This document shows, piece by piece, positions 45,818-58,288 of a DNA stretch of 64,000 bases. How positions within the stretch are numbered: the first letter of the stretch is position 1; the number at the start of each line of letters is the position of its first letter. Origin of the DNA: Phragmites australis (lineage: Eukaryota; Streptophyta; Magnoliopsida; Poales; Poaceae); the NCBI RefSeq assembly GCF_958298935.1, contig NC_084927.1, positions 17,574,001-17,638,000 on the forward strand, given 5' to 3'. The position numbers and the translations under genes were made by a program. Below the pieces are notes generated by a model that saw only the letters and a list, made by a program, of their open reading frames with translations, was not told the origin of the DNA and did no database searches.

Positions 45818-47731
45818 GGCGTGCACCGGCAACCGGGAGAGAAGGTCTCCGAAACCCTCGCTCTTGAGATCTTGAACTGGGAGAGGGCGAATAAGGTTTT
45901 TGAGAAGCGCTCTGCGCGACTGCTCAAGTTCTTCACCACAGCTCGTCTTCCTGGTCGCTTGGGCGCTGCCTGCTGTCATCGTCAACAATTTTAGCGCATC
46001 GTTAGCAGGATCGATCATGCCATCAATACGGTGCAACCAGCATCTTCAACAACCTCAATAGCGCAGGACGAGTACATAAAAATTATGTTACTCGTATTTT
46101 ATTTCCTGCGATTTCTAATTTCGAGTATAGTAGATCTAGTCATTTGTTGTGCTTTCATACACATGTCTAGATTATGCTATGATAATATAATCATATCAGT
46201 TTATCAGTTTCTGCTTATGAATTATTTATGGATTAAATTAAACATAAAAGTGCATTATATTCCAACAGCTACATATCCAAGCAAAGAGGATAGAATGGCT
46301 GACAAAACATACATAGCAAGAAGCATCAAGGACCTGTATCGGTATTCATTCACATGCTACTTGCTTTCTGAGATTAAAAGGCAAGGCTTGGCAGCATGCA
46401 ATTCTGAGTCCGGCGATGGCCCTGCAGCCTAGTGTGTCAGGGACTATAGATCTGCTCTTTTTCAAACTCCAGCATACGCAGAAAACATAAACACAAACAA
46501 TTGTTATAAGGTCTTTCAGTAGTGACATAATATCATTAATTCATCATAACCAAAGGGCCAACTTCTTCTCCTGTAGTAGAAACAGATTACATACCTTTTG
46601 CACTTCTCTGTGAGACCTGAACAACATAATGAGAAAACACGTACAAATTATGTGAATTATAGCATCAGAATCATGGATCTTCCACATGTCAAACCAGACT
46701 ACGTTACATTTGCATCACATAACTTGGCTCATGAAGCAGTTTTAATGACACAAAACCCATTCTTTGCTATCCAGCAATGTTCACTTTGTTAGCAAGCTTG
46801 GCTCTCAAGAGTCAAGATGTACACATATTTGCTATCCAGCAGCTGTGCATCAACTTTTTTCACACTGATCTAACCGAGTGTGCAGTGGCTGCTTTTCCCG
46901 AAAGCCACAACATTTGCCAGGTCAAGAAGTAAGACGTGTGCTTAGAACATAGTCCATGCTCTTATGAAATAATAATCTTTTCTCTACGTATCACTTGTTG
47001 CAAGTTACCGCTTCAACATTTACCACTGGATAATAACTACAGGTATAACAGTGAAATGTCCAATGGTTGTCAACCTGTCCTACCAGACCATGCATCAAAA
47101 GTTCAACAGAATCATAGGCACAGTTTCCGCCAATCTATACACCATGACCATGAATCAAAATTTGAACACAATCATGAGACATATTTGCTCCTCCAACATA
47201 CAAACTCTTAATCATCCTGTAAAACAGGCATTGCAGATTTGCAGCTCAACCACTGTAAGTGGTATCCCTAATACTTGTACGGTATAGGCCAGTTATGACA
47301 TTTTGCATATCTACATACTCTACAGCAGTTTCCTGGAATTTATCTGTAACCCGCTATTTGGTATCCAAAAAATCCCACAAAGTGTATCTGCAACAAAACA
47401 AAGAAAAGAAGTGGAGGTTACAAAGGTATACTTAGAATACTCCACATAAATTCATATCCATCACAACAGCACTTAAGCACACCAACATTTACCCAATGCG
47501 CTCAAAGAAAAATATCACAGTTAACATCATCCTCGATCAGATCGGTAGGGGACAATAAATAAGGTTCCAATCCCAGACATCCCCAAACTTTTTGGCCCAT
47601 GCCCTCAATTCAGTGGCAATTATGTTTTACATATCAAATTTTGACACTGGATCTTGTCTTCCAAGGATGTCCCACATTTGGCCAACCAAGTACTAGATCA
47701 CCATGTGCATTGACCTCCTAAATCAGCAACC
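45818..47731. other. No supported gene
   Basis: Just after the LTR a short GC-rich frame (45818-45965) could be retroelement internal sequence or an old exon, but I do not recognise it. The rest is AT-rich, with short frames only. It lies 3' of the repeat-protein pseudogene on the minus strand. Confidence 0.45.
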
Positions 47732-47945
47732 TCACTTTTTCTTGTGTTTATTACTTCTGAATTCCCTTTTTGCTTCAGCATCTAGATCGCGACCATGGAA
47801 TTCTCCATCAAAACAGCTGCAGAGGTAATGCAGCCTGGCACGAGCTAGTGTGTAGTTACGAACAAATCATTCTTCCTACCAGTATCCCTGAAAAACTTTG
47901 AAGTCATCAGAGGAGAATTTTCTTTATTACATTGTTCATCAGAAT

Positions 47946-48225
47946 TGTTGGATTATGATCCAAATTCTTGTTGGATCAGATAAGGGACGTCTTCAGCCCA
48001 TATTTCGGAACAGTCCGTATTAGACTCGAGTCGTATGTGTCCACCCCTATAAATATATCTTGTAAGCTGCAAAGAGAGCCAAGACGTTCATTGTAATCTC
48101 CTGCATTGTACACATCCTTGATATAGTGAAGATCGTCGATTGACGCCCATGGTTTTTTTCCGCAAGGGTTTTTTCACGTAAAAATTGTGTCTCGTGTTCG
48201 ATCCTATCGTGTTTAATTCCTAATA
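47946..48225 (+). repeat. 5' LTR of the copia element
   Basis: It starts TGTTGGATTATG and ends TTCCTAATA, where the expected CA end is TA. TATAAATATA near 48049 is a likely TATA region. Confidence 0.93.
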
Positions 48226-48242
48226 AGTGGTACCAGAGCCAG
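48226..48242 (+). promoter_or_regulatory. Primer binding site, tRNA-Met type
   Basis: AGTGGTACCAGAGCC directly follows the LTR. It matches the usual plant TGGTATCAGAGC site with one change. Confidence 0.85.
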
Positions 48243-48673
48243 ATCAAACACAGCTCGAGCATAAAAAAAATAGATCTATTCGCCGTCGAGTTTTTCTCTT
48301 CGTTCAGTCGACCGGTCTCCTGATCGCTGCTGCCGGTCTTTCGCCGATCCACACGCTTCCCCGCTGCAGGCCGACACAAGTCCCGAGCTCCGATTCACAG
48401 TGACCCGCCTGTCCACTAGAGAAAAGGCAAGTCCACCGGAAAAAAAAAAGCAAGTCATTCACCCATCGAATCAGAGGTAAAAAGGATCAAATCCCGAGAA
48501 CACCGTGACATCTCAGGTGAAGAAAAAAAAATTCAAATTTGCCAGGTGCACACAAGAATCATACCAGAGATTGGCTTCTGGTTTTATTGCTGCGCGTACA
48601 TGAAGTGTACCAGGACTTCTGCAGTTTATTGCTTGGTGCACACAGGCTATTTTGTTGCTGATTATTCTTCTTC

Positions 48674-49558
48674 ATGGCTTCTTTGAAGTATGATATTTCA
48701 CTGCTAGATCGTGATACAATGTTTTCTCTGTGACAAGTAAAGATGCGGGCTGTTCTTGCACATACTGATTTGGATGATGCTCTTAATAATTTTGGGAATA
48801 AAGATCAAAAGTCTTAGTCTGATGAAGAAAAGAGAAAAGATCATAAGGCTTTGTCACAAATTTATCTTCATTTATCAAACAATATTTTGCAGGAGGTTTT
48901 GCAGGATAAAACTATTGCTGCTTTATGGCTAAAGCTAGAATCGATCTGCATGTCCAAGGATCTAACCAGTAAAATGCATCTGCAGATGAAGTTGTTCACG
49001 CACAAATTACAGGAGGGTGGTTCTGTGTTGAATCACCTTTCAGTCTTTAAGGAGATCGTTGTTGACCTACAGTCTATGGAGGTAAAATATGATGATGAGG
49101 ATTTGAGTCTTATTCTTTTGTGCTCATTACCTAGTTCTTTTGCAAATTTCAGAGATACCATATTATACAGTCATGATACACTAACTTTGAAAAAAGTTTA
49201 TGAGGTCTTACATGCTAAGGAAAAGATGAAACAGATAGTGTCTACTGATGGCTCTACTTCTAATGGAGAAGGTTTGATTGTGCATGGCAGGACAAAGGAG
49301 AAGACTTCGCATAATAGCCAAAGAGATAAAAGTTCGAATGGTTACAAGGGTCGTTCAAAGTCTAGAGGCAAAGAAAAATTCTGCAGGTATTGCAAGAAAA
49401 ATAATCATGACATATCTGAATGTTACAAGTTGAAGAATAAAGAAAAGAGGAAAGGTAAATCTAATGAAGAAGTTAAAGCATCTGTTGCTGCTTCCGATAA
49501 TATTTCTGATGAAGAGACTCTTATTGCTTTTGCTGGATGTGCTAGTAGTGGTGATGAA
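48674..49558 (+). pseudogene. Copia gag with CCHC knuckle
   Basis: The ATG at 48674 opens the gag frame, which also holds the long open segment 48851-49561. In-frame stops at 48731-48733 and 48815-48817 replace tryptophans by comparison with the family pattern. Gag motifs include LWLKLESICMSKDL, LSLILLCSLPSSFANFRDTI and the zinc knuckle CRYCKKNNHDISEC (C-x2-C-x4-H-x4-C) at about 49381-49422. The protein would form the virus-like particle. The same frame continues into pol after the TAG at 49559-49561. Confidence 0.9.
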
Positions 49559-52488
49559 TAGATTATTGACTCTGCTGCATCTTTTCATATATGCATATAT
49601 AGAGATTGATTCACCACTTATAATTCTGTTCAAGATGCTGGTTCTGTTAGGATGGATGATGACAACCCACATCCAATTGTTGGAATTGGATCAATTATGA
49701 TAAAGATGCATGATGACATTGTTAGAACTTTGACAGATGTGAGGCACGTTCTAGGTATGAAAAGGAACCTTATTTCTTTGAGTAATTTTGATAATAAAGG
49801 GTATGATTGGTCAGGTGGAGATGTTATTTTGAATGTGAAAAAAGGTTCTCTTATTGTAATGAAAGGTGATTTAAAGTCTGCCAATTTCTATCATCTTCGA
49901 GGCACTACAATCATAGGTGATGTCACTGTAAGTTCACATTCATTATCAGAATCTGATGCTACTAATCTTTGACATATGCGTCTTGGACATATGAGTGAAC
50001 TTGGTTTGGCAGAATTGAGTAAGAAAGGTCTTTCTGATGGACATAGTATCGGCAAGCTGAAATTTTGTGAGTATTGTATTTTTGGCAAGCATAAGAGGGT
50101 GAAATTCAACACTTCAGTTCATACAACAGAAGGTATTCTTGATTATGTGCATTCTGATTTATGGGGACCATCTCGTAGGTCTTCACTAGGTGGTTCTCGT
50201 TATATATTAACTATTATTGATGATTACTCGAGAAGAGTTTAGCCTTATTTTTTGAAGCATAAATCAGAAGCATTTAAAGCATTTAAAGAGTGGAAGGTTA
50301 TGGTTGAAAGGCAAACTGAAAAGAAGGTAAAGAAGCTTCACACTGATAATGGGATGGAATTCTGTTCTGATGAATTTGATTCATATTGTAAGTCTGAAGG
50401 TTTTGTGAGACACTACACTGTTCCTGGTACTCCACAACAAAACAGTGTAGCTGAACATATGAACAGAACTATCATCTCGAGGGCCCGTTGCATGTTGTCT
50501 AATGCAGGTATGCATAGGCATTTTTGGGCTGAAGCTGTTTCCACTACTTGCTATCTTATTAATCGATCACCCAATATTGCCATTGATAAGAAAACTCCAA
50601 TTGAGGTATGGTCTGGTTCTCCAGCTGATTATTCAGAATTGAGAGTTTTTGATTGTCCTGCTTATGCTCATGTTGATAATGGTAAATTGGAGCCTAGAGC
50701 TGTTAAGTGCATCTTTCTTGGTTATAAATCTGGTGTTAAAGGTTATAAATTATTGAATCCTGCAACACAATAGGTGGTGATTAGCAAGAATATTATCTTT
50801 AATGAATCTGCTATGTTGCCAAATGCTCCTGTTCAGAGTCAGCAGAGTTCTAGCGTGCAGGTGGAGCATTTTATTAATGCAAAAAGTACACCAGATAACG
50901 TTGTCCAAGATACACCTATTGCTGAAAATTTATTTATTGATCATGATTCATCTAGTGCTCCACATTCTTCATCCGTTGTGTAGCTTACACAAAATTCTAT
51001 TCTACTTGATAGGCCTAAAAGAAAATTAATCCACCCAAAAGGTTAATTGAGGAGTGTAATATTGCTACTTATGCTCTGAGTTGTGCAGAAGAAGTTGAAG
51101 GTAATGCAGAACCTTCTGATTACAATGAGGCTATTACTTCTGCTGATTGCAATAATTGGATGACTGCAATGCAAGATGAGATGGAGTCACTTGAAAAGAA
51201 TGGTACTTGGGATTTAGTCAAATTGCCAAAAGAGAAGAAGCCTGTTCGTTGCAAGTGGATTTTCAAAAGAAAGGAGGGTATTTCTCCTAATGAAGCAGCA
51301 AGGTATAAAGCAAGGTTGGTTGCTAAAGGTTATAGCCAGATTCCAGGTATTGATTATAATGACGTCTTATCCCTTGTTGTGAAGCATAGTTCTATTCGCA
51401 CTTTACTCAGTATTGTTGCTATGCGTGATTATGAACTTGAGCAATTAGATGTTAAAACTACATTTTTACATGGGGAGTTAGATGAAGATATTTATATGGA
51501 TCAACTTGAAGGTTTTGTTATTCCTGGAAAAGAAGATTTTGTCTGTAAATTAAAAAAATCTCTTTATGGTTTGAAGCAGTCTCCTAGACAGTGGTACAAG
51601 AGGTTTGACTCCATTATGCTCTCTAATGGTTTTAAGCGTTCTAATTATTATAGTTGTGTCTATTTAAATATTGTTAATGGTTTGGCTATTTATTTGCTTC
51701 TCTATGTCGATGATATGTTGATTGCTGCAAAGGATAAATCAGAAATAACCAAATTGAAATCACAGTTGAGTAATGAATTTGACATGAAGGATTTAGGTGC
51801 AGCAAAGAAAATTCTTGGCATGGAGATCATTAGAGACAGGAAAGCTGGAAAGTTATATCTTAGTCAGCAAGGTTATATTGAGAAGGTCTTTCGTCATTTC
51901 AATATGCATGATACAAAACTAGTGAGTACTCCATTAGCTGCATATTTTAAATTATCTCAGTGGATTTTCAGATATCTGCGTGGTACTTCTAGTGCTTGTT
52001 TGCAGTTTGAAAAATCAGGAGATTGACTTGTTGGTTATGTTGACTCAAATTGTGCTGGTGATTTGGATAAGAGGGGATATCTCACAGGTTATGTTTTCAC
52101 CGTTAGTGATTGTGCTGTTAGTTGGAAAGCATGTTTGCAGTCTACTGTTGCTTTATCAACTACTGAAGTTGAATATATGGCTATTTCTGAAGCATGCAAA
52201 GAAGCTGTTTGGTTGAGAGATTTGTACACTAAACTTTGTGAAGATAATTCTTGCATTAATATATTCTGTGATAGTCAGAATGCTATTTTCCTTACAAAGG
52301 ATCAAATGTTTTATGAAAGAACAAAGCATATTGATGTGAGGTATCATTATATTCGAGATGTCATTGCTCAAGGTGATATTAAAATATGCAAGATAAGCAC
52401 TCATGATAATCCTGCTGATATGATGACAAAGCCAGTTCCTGCTACTAAATTTGAGCTATGCTCAAGTTTAGTTGGTGTTACAGTTTGA
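49559..52488 (+). pseudogene. Copia pol: protease, integrase, RT, RNase H
   Basis: Protease: IIDSAASFHIC at 49562, where the family usually has DSGAS or DSACS, right after a stop. Integrase: GAG-pre motif HMRLGHMSELGL, then the DDE residues in VHSDLWGPS, LHTDNGMEF and NSVAEHMNRT. RT (51160-52026): QLDVKTTFLHGELDE and the catalytic YVDDML. RNase H (52027-52488): [28 protein letters not shown] and [10 protein letters not shown]. Stops are at 49559, 49607, 49970, 50240, 50771, 50981 and 52024, all in frame. One frameshift lies between 50983 and 51160. About 60 codons are missing between FKLS and QWIFRYLRG. The catalytic residues survive, but the frame does not. Confidence 0.93.
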
Positions 52489-52576
52489 GTTCTAGAGACT
52501 TTTGGCGTCGGTGATATTTATTATTGAAGGGAGTTTATTGATGATTCTTTATTTGCTACAAGATGGAATTCGTCTC

Positions 52577-52587
52577 AAGGTGGAGTT
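52577..52587 (+). promoter_or_regulatory. Purine-rich tract before the 3' LTR
   Basis: AAGGTGGAGTTT next to TGTTGG is the usual copia PPT position and wording. Confidence 0.65.
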
Positions 52588-52866
52588 TGTTGGATTGTGA
52601 TCCAAATTCTTGTTGGGCCAGATAAGGGATGCCTTCGGCCCATATTCCGGAACAATCCGTATTAGACTTGAGTCGTATGTGTCCACCCCTATAAATATAT
52701 CTTGTAAGCTGCAAGGAGAGCCAAGACGCTCATTGTAATTCCCTGCATTATACACATCCCTGATATAGTGAAGATCGCCGATTGGCGCACATGGTTTTTT
52801 TCCGCAAGGGTTTTCCACGTAAAAATCGCGTCTTGTGTTCGATCATGTCGTGCTTGATTCCTAACA
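52588..52866 (+). repeat. 3' LTR of the copia element
   Basis: Partner of 47946-48225, about 90% identical by hand count. It ends CTAACA and is followed by AGAAT. Confidence 0.93.
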
Positions 52867-53299
52867 AGAATTGTAGTCCCAATAGCCTTTATAACCTCTG
52901 GCAACACCTTTTCCTGCAAATCAAAGTTGTATGCCACTCTCTGAGAATGGACGCTCTCTATCTGCAGTCCTATTTCTGAATTGGAGCTCCAAGTTCTTTA
53001 CACATTCACTATTTCCACTATCATCACTCAATAACTTTGAAGGCATCAGAGGAGAACTTGTTTTATTACCATGTTCATCAGCATTGTTGTCTCAGTTGCC
53101 TCCAGAATCTCTGGCAAAACTTTTTCCTGTAGATCTCATATGTCTGCCACTCTCTGAGAATGGATGCTTTCTATCTGCATTCCTGGTTCTAAATTGGTGC
53201 TCCAATTTCTTTACCCATTCATTGTTGCCACTGCCATCACTCAACAACTTCGAAGAAGTTATCACAGGTGCACATCCAGGAGTACCAACCACCTACCCT

Positions 53300-55850
53300 T
53301 AAAGGAGATAACAGACAACTTAAGGGAAATTACCGCAAAGAAAATGGGTAGTAAGCTCAGGAGTCATATATCATCATTCTATTTCTCTCTAAGTTCTCAT
53401 GACAAGGAAAAAGTAATGAGAAATAGGCAAGAAAGCTACAAAACATCCAAATATTAGCGCAAAATATTGTCAACCTAACATAGATGACATGGCTGAACCA
53501 TGTAGGAGAGGAGGGTTGAGTATCTGATACCATTTAAGTTTGATTGAAAACAGCTTGATTTTCAATACTAGATTATTAGTGCCATTGGTCAACTCAAAGT
53601 TTCATCGAATATATTCTTAGTAGTTGAGACACATGAAAATATAACTGTTTTTGAGTTTCTTAAACCAACAATTCAAGGTCATAGAATCAGTCACACAAAC
53701 TGAAGTAGAAAGTGATGAATTACTATTGGATAATGGGTGGCCCTAAAACCTAATAAGTTAAGGACCTAGGTACATTAACTCACATGAGTTAGTTATCTCC
53801 TTTTACTTTCTAATTACTTAGTGCACTGGATCCTTTTGACTGGAGAGCCGCCTTCTAACTTCTGGGTGGCAGAGCCTACCTTCAGATGAAGCTAGCTTTC
53901 AGGTGGCAGAGTCAACCTTCAAATGAAGCCCAAACCTTTGTGATCCTGAGTGGCAGAGCCGGTCTTCAGATGGATCATAACTTAGTATGAATTTAGTAGT
54001 AAGAAGATGTGGCTTACCGGGGAGACCACACTTACACAATGGAAGTCAACACTTTATTACTAACACATTGATACAACACAAAAGATTCAACCCTTTTCCT
54101 AGTGGCTACTCCTACACTCTACTAATGTCATCCTATGGCATGACACTCTTCATGGTGGCTATGTATGCCATGCCATGGCTCCTATGGCTTATTGTGACTT
54201 CTTCTTGGAACTCCTATTCCATGGTCTTGCAAGTAAAGGGGAGAACACCTATTTATAGGTGCTCATGATCATTGGAATGTTTTCATTCGCACATTCCACA
54301 CACTTCTTACAAAATATCCAAACTCTAGAAATTTCCTCATCCTTATTTAAAATCTACTTATTTTCTACTATGAAAAAATATCTATGTTCCACACATTTCT
54401 TTACTTTGCCATGAAGCATGTCAACTCTTGTCATCTTCAAACTATTCTAGAGAATTTCATGTATGTATTGCTACTTCAACACTAACTATAACCTAAGTAA
54501 AGATTTTTTTTTTTATTGTTTACCTGCCTACACAACAAATTGTATGGAATTTGCGACACTGCCACTTTAGTCATAAATATAGTGGATTCAACTTTACTCA
54601 ATAAACTCAACACTAATTATATAGTCGATAATCTAGAAAATTGCCTACATTACCTTAATCTAAAATAGCTCATAGAATCGTAGAGCTCCTTTTTTCGCTA
54701 TTTTAAACTCTAAAGCATGTAAACATGTAGCATGTGTTCATTAAAGATGTCCCATACAACTTAGTTACAAATTATGGTTCTAGGACATGTATATTCAATG
54801 TAGTTGGCTAATAGAAGTTTTAGTTTTATTTTGCATCATTCTAGTAAACTACACAAATGATTCCATTGTTTCAAATTTTCATGTGAAACATAAAACTTTT
54901 GTCTTAACCTTAGGTATTGCACCTCTTTACAATAATGGTAGATGTTACCGGTGGAGCACTCCAAGTCCAATTTGAACATGACCAACATATAGTATGCTAC
55001 CTCTACAAATTATTCGTATGAATTCAGAGCAATGTAAGGCATAATTTATTCACCTCCATAAAAGTTTTGTTTACTAACCTAATATTTCAAGATCAAATAT
55101 TTCAACTCGTATGTGGTTTACATACTTCAATGGAAGTTATCATATCTATCACCCCGGCAAGAGGCAAACGTGACAAATTTTGATGTGTTGTAAAAGAATT
55201 TAAAATCTGTGACAAAATTTTCTTTTACAAGCTAATCATGCAAAAGGAGTTGTTAACAACATTCATTGCCATGGAATTAACACATCATCAAAATTGCTAA
55301 TAATTGCAAACATAATTCAAAGCCATGATACACATACCTGGTATTGGTGCTTCTTAGTATCAGCTGGGGCAAAATACCCCTCTTCCTCCTTATCATTTTC
55401 ACTGGTGTGCAGACCTTTGATAACTCATACTCATATTTCTTCATTCTCAGCACGCCTTACCATGATTTATTCTATTAATCACAATCACAATCATAAACAC
55501 CCCTTGGTTATTTCCCAAGATTCACTTCTGAATTCAATATGACATAATTCTTGCACTAGAAATAAAGACAACCTTGGAGAAGAATCTAAAGCATGCGAGC
55601 ATTCCTCAAAAAAGAAATGAAAGAAAGTGCATGTGACAAAGAATAGCAAAGGACCTTCTTATCTTAGGTATTAGGGAAATCCCATGATTTACATCGGGGA
55701 TTCTGGGAAGAACCCTTGAGGTCTTTCTTTTTAGACATAATTCTTTAAGGTGGAGCCGCTTTGGCCTTCTCGGCTGCATCCACCCTAAGAAGATTCAATA
55801 GAAGTCAAGAAACCAACTTAAGTCAGTAGAGAGATCAATTGAAGCAATCA
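53300..55850. other. No supported gene
   Basis: Apart from the short repeat block at 53865-53975, no coding frame stands out. A minus-strand frame near 55660-55790 reads AAEKAKAAPP and then a basic MSKKKDLKGSSQNPRCK after a stop. It is too short to assign. The region should contain upstream exons of the repeat-protein pseudogene, but I could not find them. Confidence 0.4.
53865..53975 (+). repeat. Three degenerate ~35-bp units
   Basis: GGTGGCAGAGCCTACCTTCA, GGTGGCAGAGTCAACCTTCA and AGTGGCAGAGCCGGTCTTCA, each followed by (A/G)ATG(A/G), recur at about 53866, 53898 and 53950. Confidence 0.75.
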
Positions 55851-55919
55851 AGCATTGCAAAAGGGGGAAATTAAGCAATCAAGAACACTTGGAGCGAAAC
55901 AAAAAAAACAAAGATGCAC

Positions 55920-56050
55920 CTCGGTAGCGGTAGGGGTGGTGGCCACAACATTGGAACCGGAGGATATCACGATATAGGAGGAGGAGATCACAACATAGGA
56001 GGAGGAGGAGGAGGAGGAGGTCACAACATAGGAGGATGTCGAGATGGTGG
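55920..56050 (+). repeat. GGA-type microsatellite with degenerate flanks
   Basis: GGA triplets and ATA/GGA variants produce Gly-rich frames on the plus strand and Ser- or Leu-rich frames on the minus strand. I do not regard any of them as a gene. Confidence 0.7.
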
Positions 56051-56169
56051 TGGCAGCAGTGGTGAAGGTGACATGGCTCCGCCATCGCCTTCCTTGTTGC
56101 ATCCCACACTGGAGATGGGCTCTTCCCTAGTGGGCCGCACTTCGTTGACATTGCTGCCACGAGTTTGAC

Positions 56170-58288
56170 TTTTTAATCATTTTGTTCTCTGCTTTTCCCC
56201 TTTCCTTTTTGAGAAATTATGAGAGTTCCTAACCGAGGGGTTGTGGTGTTAAATTTATATGTGCGAAGGAGCACAATGAGAGAAGCCACCCTCTATGATG
56301 CAAAAAGGAGCCGTTTTTCTTTTTCGAAGCAAACAAAAAACATGTTATCTTTTTCTTTGTGGGATCAAACAACATAGTACCATTAGTCATGATGAAATCT
56401 TATGTTTAGCACTTGTTTTGAAAGAAAGAGGATTGCCCTAGCGATTGTTTTTATTCAGTACAAATTTGAACTAAATTTTAGGAGTTTGGATCTTAATCCC
56501 TCGTTTTCAAGCATGCCCTATGAGAAAAATCACCTTTAGCTCCATTGCGAAAAAGAGTCTCCATTAGCTACTCATATCGCACTTTAGATCAATGCATAAT
56601 CTTTTCCACACATCGATCGTGTAAGAAAAAGGTAAGGGTTCGCTTGAAAAAAGAAAACAGAAAAGGTTAGGGTTAGCGTTCACTGTGATAGAGATCAATG
56701 ATGCCTTTGTCATATGATTAGGGTGTGAAGTGGCAACTTGCTGTTGGTGCAAGCCACATGACTAGGCCAGCCAGCGAATTTTTAATATTCAGGCATCCAC
56801 CATGAAGTTACATGGTGATCCACTTGTTCCTCTCCTTCTCTTTCTCCCTCTCTCAACCGGAGGCACCACTAATGTTGGACTTGCATGCCCTAATCTTAAA
56901 TGTTAATTCATTTTTATTTTATTTTTAATATAAGTTGAACCTATCCAAAAATATTGAATTGAATCTTTTCAAACTGAGTTGAAACATTTTAGAGTTTTGC
57001 TAAACGTTTTCAAACCCAACTTAAAAAACATGTGAATTGAGCTAAACATTTCAAAACCAAGTTTTAACTTCAAAAGTTTTAACTGAGAAGTTTCAACCAA
57101 ATTTGAACTGAAAAGTTTCAAGTGAATGTTTTAACAAGAAAATCTGAGATCACACAGCAATTTTTTTTTTTAAAAATAAAGTTGGCGTGCATTACTTTCC
57201 CAGCACATGCCTGCTATGTGTCAATTTTAGGCCAATCGATGTGGTCGATTACTACAGCTAGTCACGAGGGAAGAACAATTCTTTGTAACTAGCGATAATT
57301 AGCATATTTGGATGACAATACAATTTCCTCTACATAATAATCTTCTCCAAGAAAGGCTAGGGTTAAATTTCTGGTTCAAGGTTTACCAGAGTTAGCATAT
57401 AAATAGGGTGGAAGGCAGCAACCTGATGGTTTGAGGAGGTGGTGGTGAGGGCACCACTTGTGGTTACGAAATAATGCCATTACCATTTTGGTAGCAACAG
57501 TCAGTCCAGATACTATTGGTGATATGCCATAGAGACAATCATAGAGATGATTGTATCATGTCTATATTTCTGTACTTTTGAATAATGTGTTATTCGGTTC
57601 CTTAGATAATTATTATTTACATTGATTAGCAAGTATGTGACTTGTTTGTGAAGCTATTTTTTTATTTTGATGTTATTCTAAACGATCCCTAGTCTTATAT
57701 ATTATGTTGGATAATAATGATTCACAGACTAGCACATGTATTGATTGATGATGATTATTCATGGATTATAGATATGGAGATATCAAATCAATAATGTTGA
57801 CACATGTTAGAGAATATGGTATTGGATAGACCCACCTTGAGATACTGCTGAGATCATGGGCGGAGCTAGGATTGGATGATAGGGGGGCAAAGAAGAAGCA
57901 AATTTGAATCGGTTGTAGAAGCTATTGAACTGATCTTGTAAAAGAACATATTTCTCTTGATATTGGTTAATTCATTTTCAATTATTTATAAGAACAAAAT
58001 ATAGGTGTTGCGATGAATCCATATTTCATGATCAACATAAAATATTCTTTTTTCTTATTCACACAAAAAATTTCCCACAGTAGCAAATGTATTACATTTC
58101 ATATAATGGATGATGATATCTATCCATTCAACGTCTTGATATTGTCTTTGCTAGTTCGATATGGATCTACCATAGAAGTTGCTAAAAAATCTCTATAATT
58201 GAAAATAACTAGAGCTCAGGTCAATAAAAAGTAGATTAACGGAACATGAATTATGACTATTAAGGACATGTTTTAATTTGGTAAAGTT
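56170..58288. other. No supported gene
   Basis: AT-rich sequence with no frame above 62 codons. The phrase ATGGGCGGAGCTAGGATT...GGGGGGCAAAG near 57857-57893 resembles a wording common in grass repeats, but no element ends were found. Confidence 0.45.

Larger units (their letters stand above)
47946..52866 (+). mobile_element. Full-length Ty1/copia element, inactivated
   Basis: LTRs of 280 and 279 bp (TGTTGGATT...CTAACA), a perfect target duplication AGAAT (47941-47945 and 52867-52871), a primer site and a purine-rich tract are all in place. The order gag, protease, integrase, RT, RNase H is that of copia. By hand count the LTRs differ at about 28 positions, mostly transitions, so the insertion is old. 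The copy is dead through stops, one frameshift and an internal deletion. Confidence 0.95.
47732..53292 (-). pseudogene. Unrecognised repeat-protein gene, split by the copia element
   Basis: The minus-strand frame at 52867-53292 holds about two and a half copies of a ~62-residue repeat; the last part continues at 47732-47945 beyond the copia. Conserved stretches are SSPLMPSKLLSDDSGNSE, VKNLELQFRNRTADRERPFS and the matching SKLLSDGSGNNEWVKKLEHQ in the other unit. Three faults are visible. One is a TGA where the next unit has Trp (WDYN). The second is a TGA in place of an Arg codon. The third is the 4.9 kb insertion itself. Downstream the frame resumes as ARARLHYLCSCFDGEFHGRD and ends with the basic SNKHKKK and a stop at 47732-47734. 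A 35-nt GT...AG stretch or a frameshift separates the two parts. I cannot name the family. The charged repeats and basic tail would suit a nuclear protein, which is only a guess. Confidence 0.5.

Noticed and set aside
45510..45875. 121-codon plus-strand frame
   Set aside because: Most of it lies in the LTR at 44798-45817 and overlaps an antisense frame; no motif.
55848..56168. Gly-rich protein-like frame on plus strand, Ser/Leu-rich on minus
   Set aside because: Produced by GGA and ATA triplet repeats; no signal peptide or conserved part.
57857..57893. Repeat-like phrase ATGGGCGGAGCTAGG
   Set aside because: A familiar wording in grass repeats, but without ends, duplication or a second copy in this window I cannot call an element.
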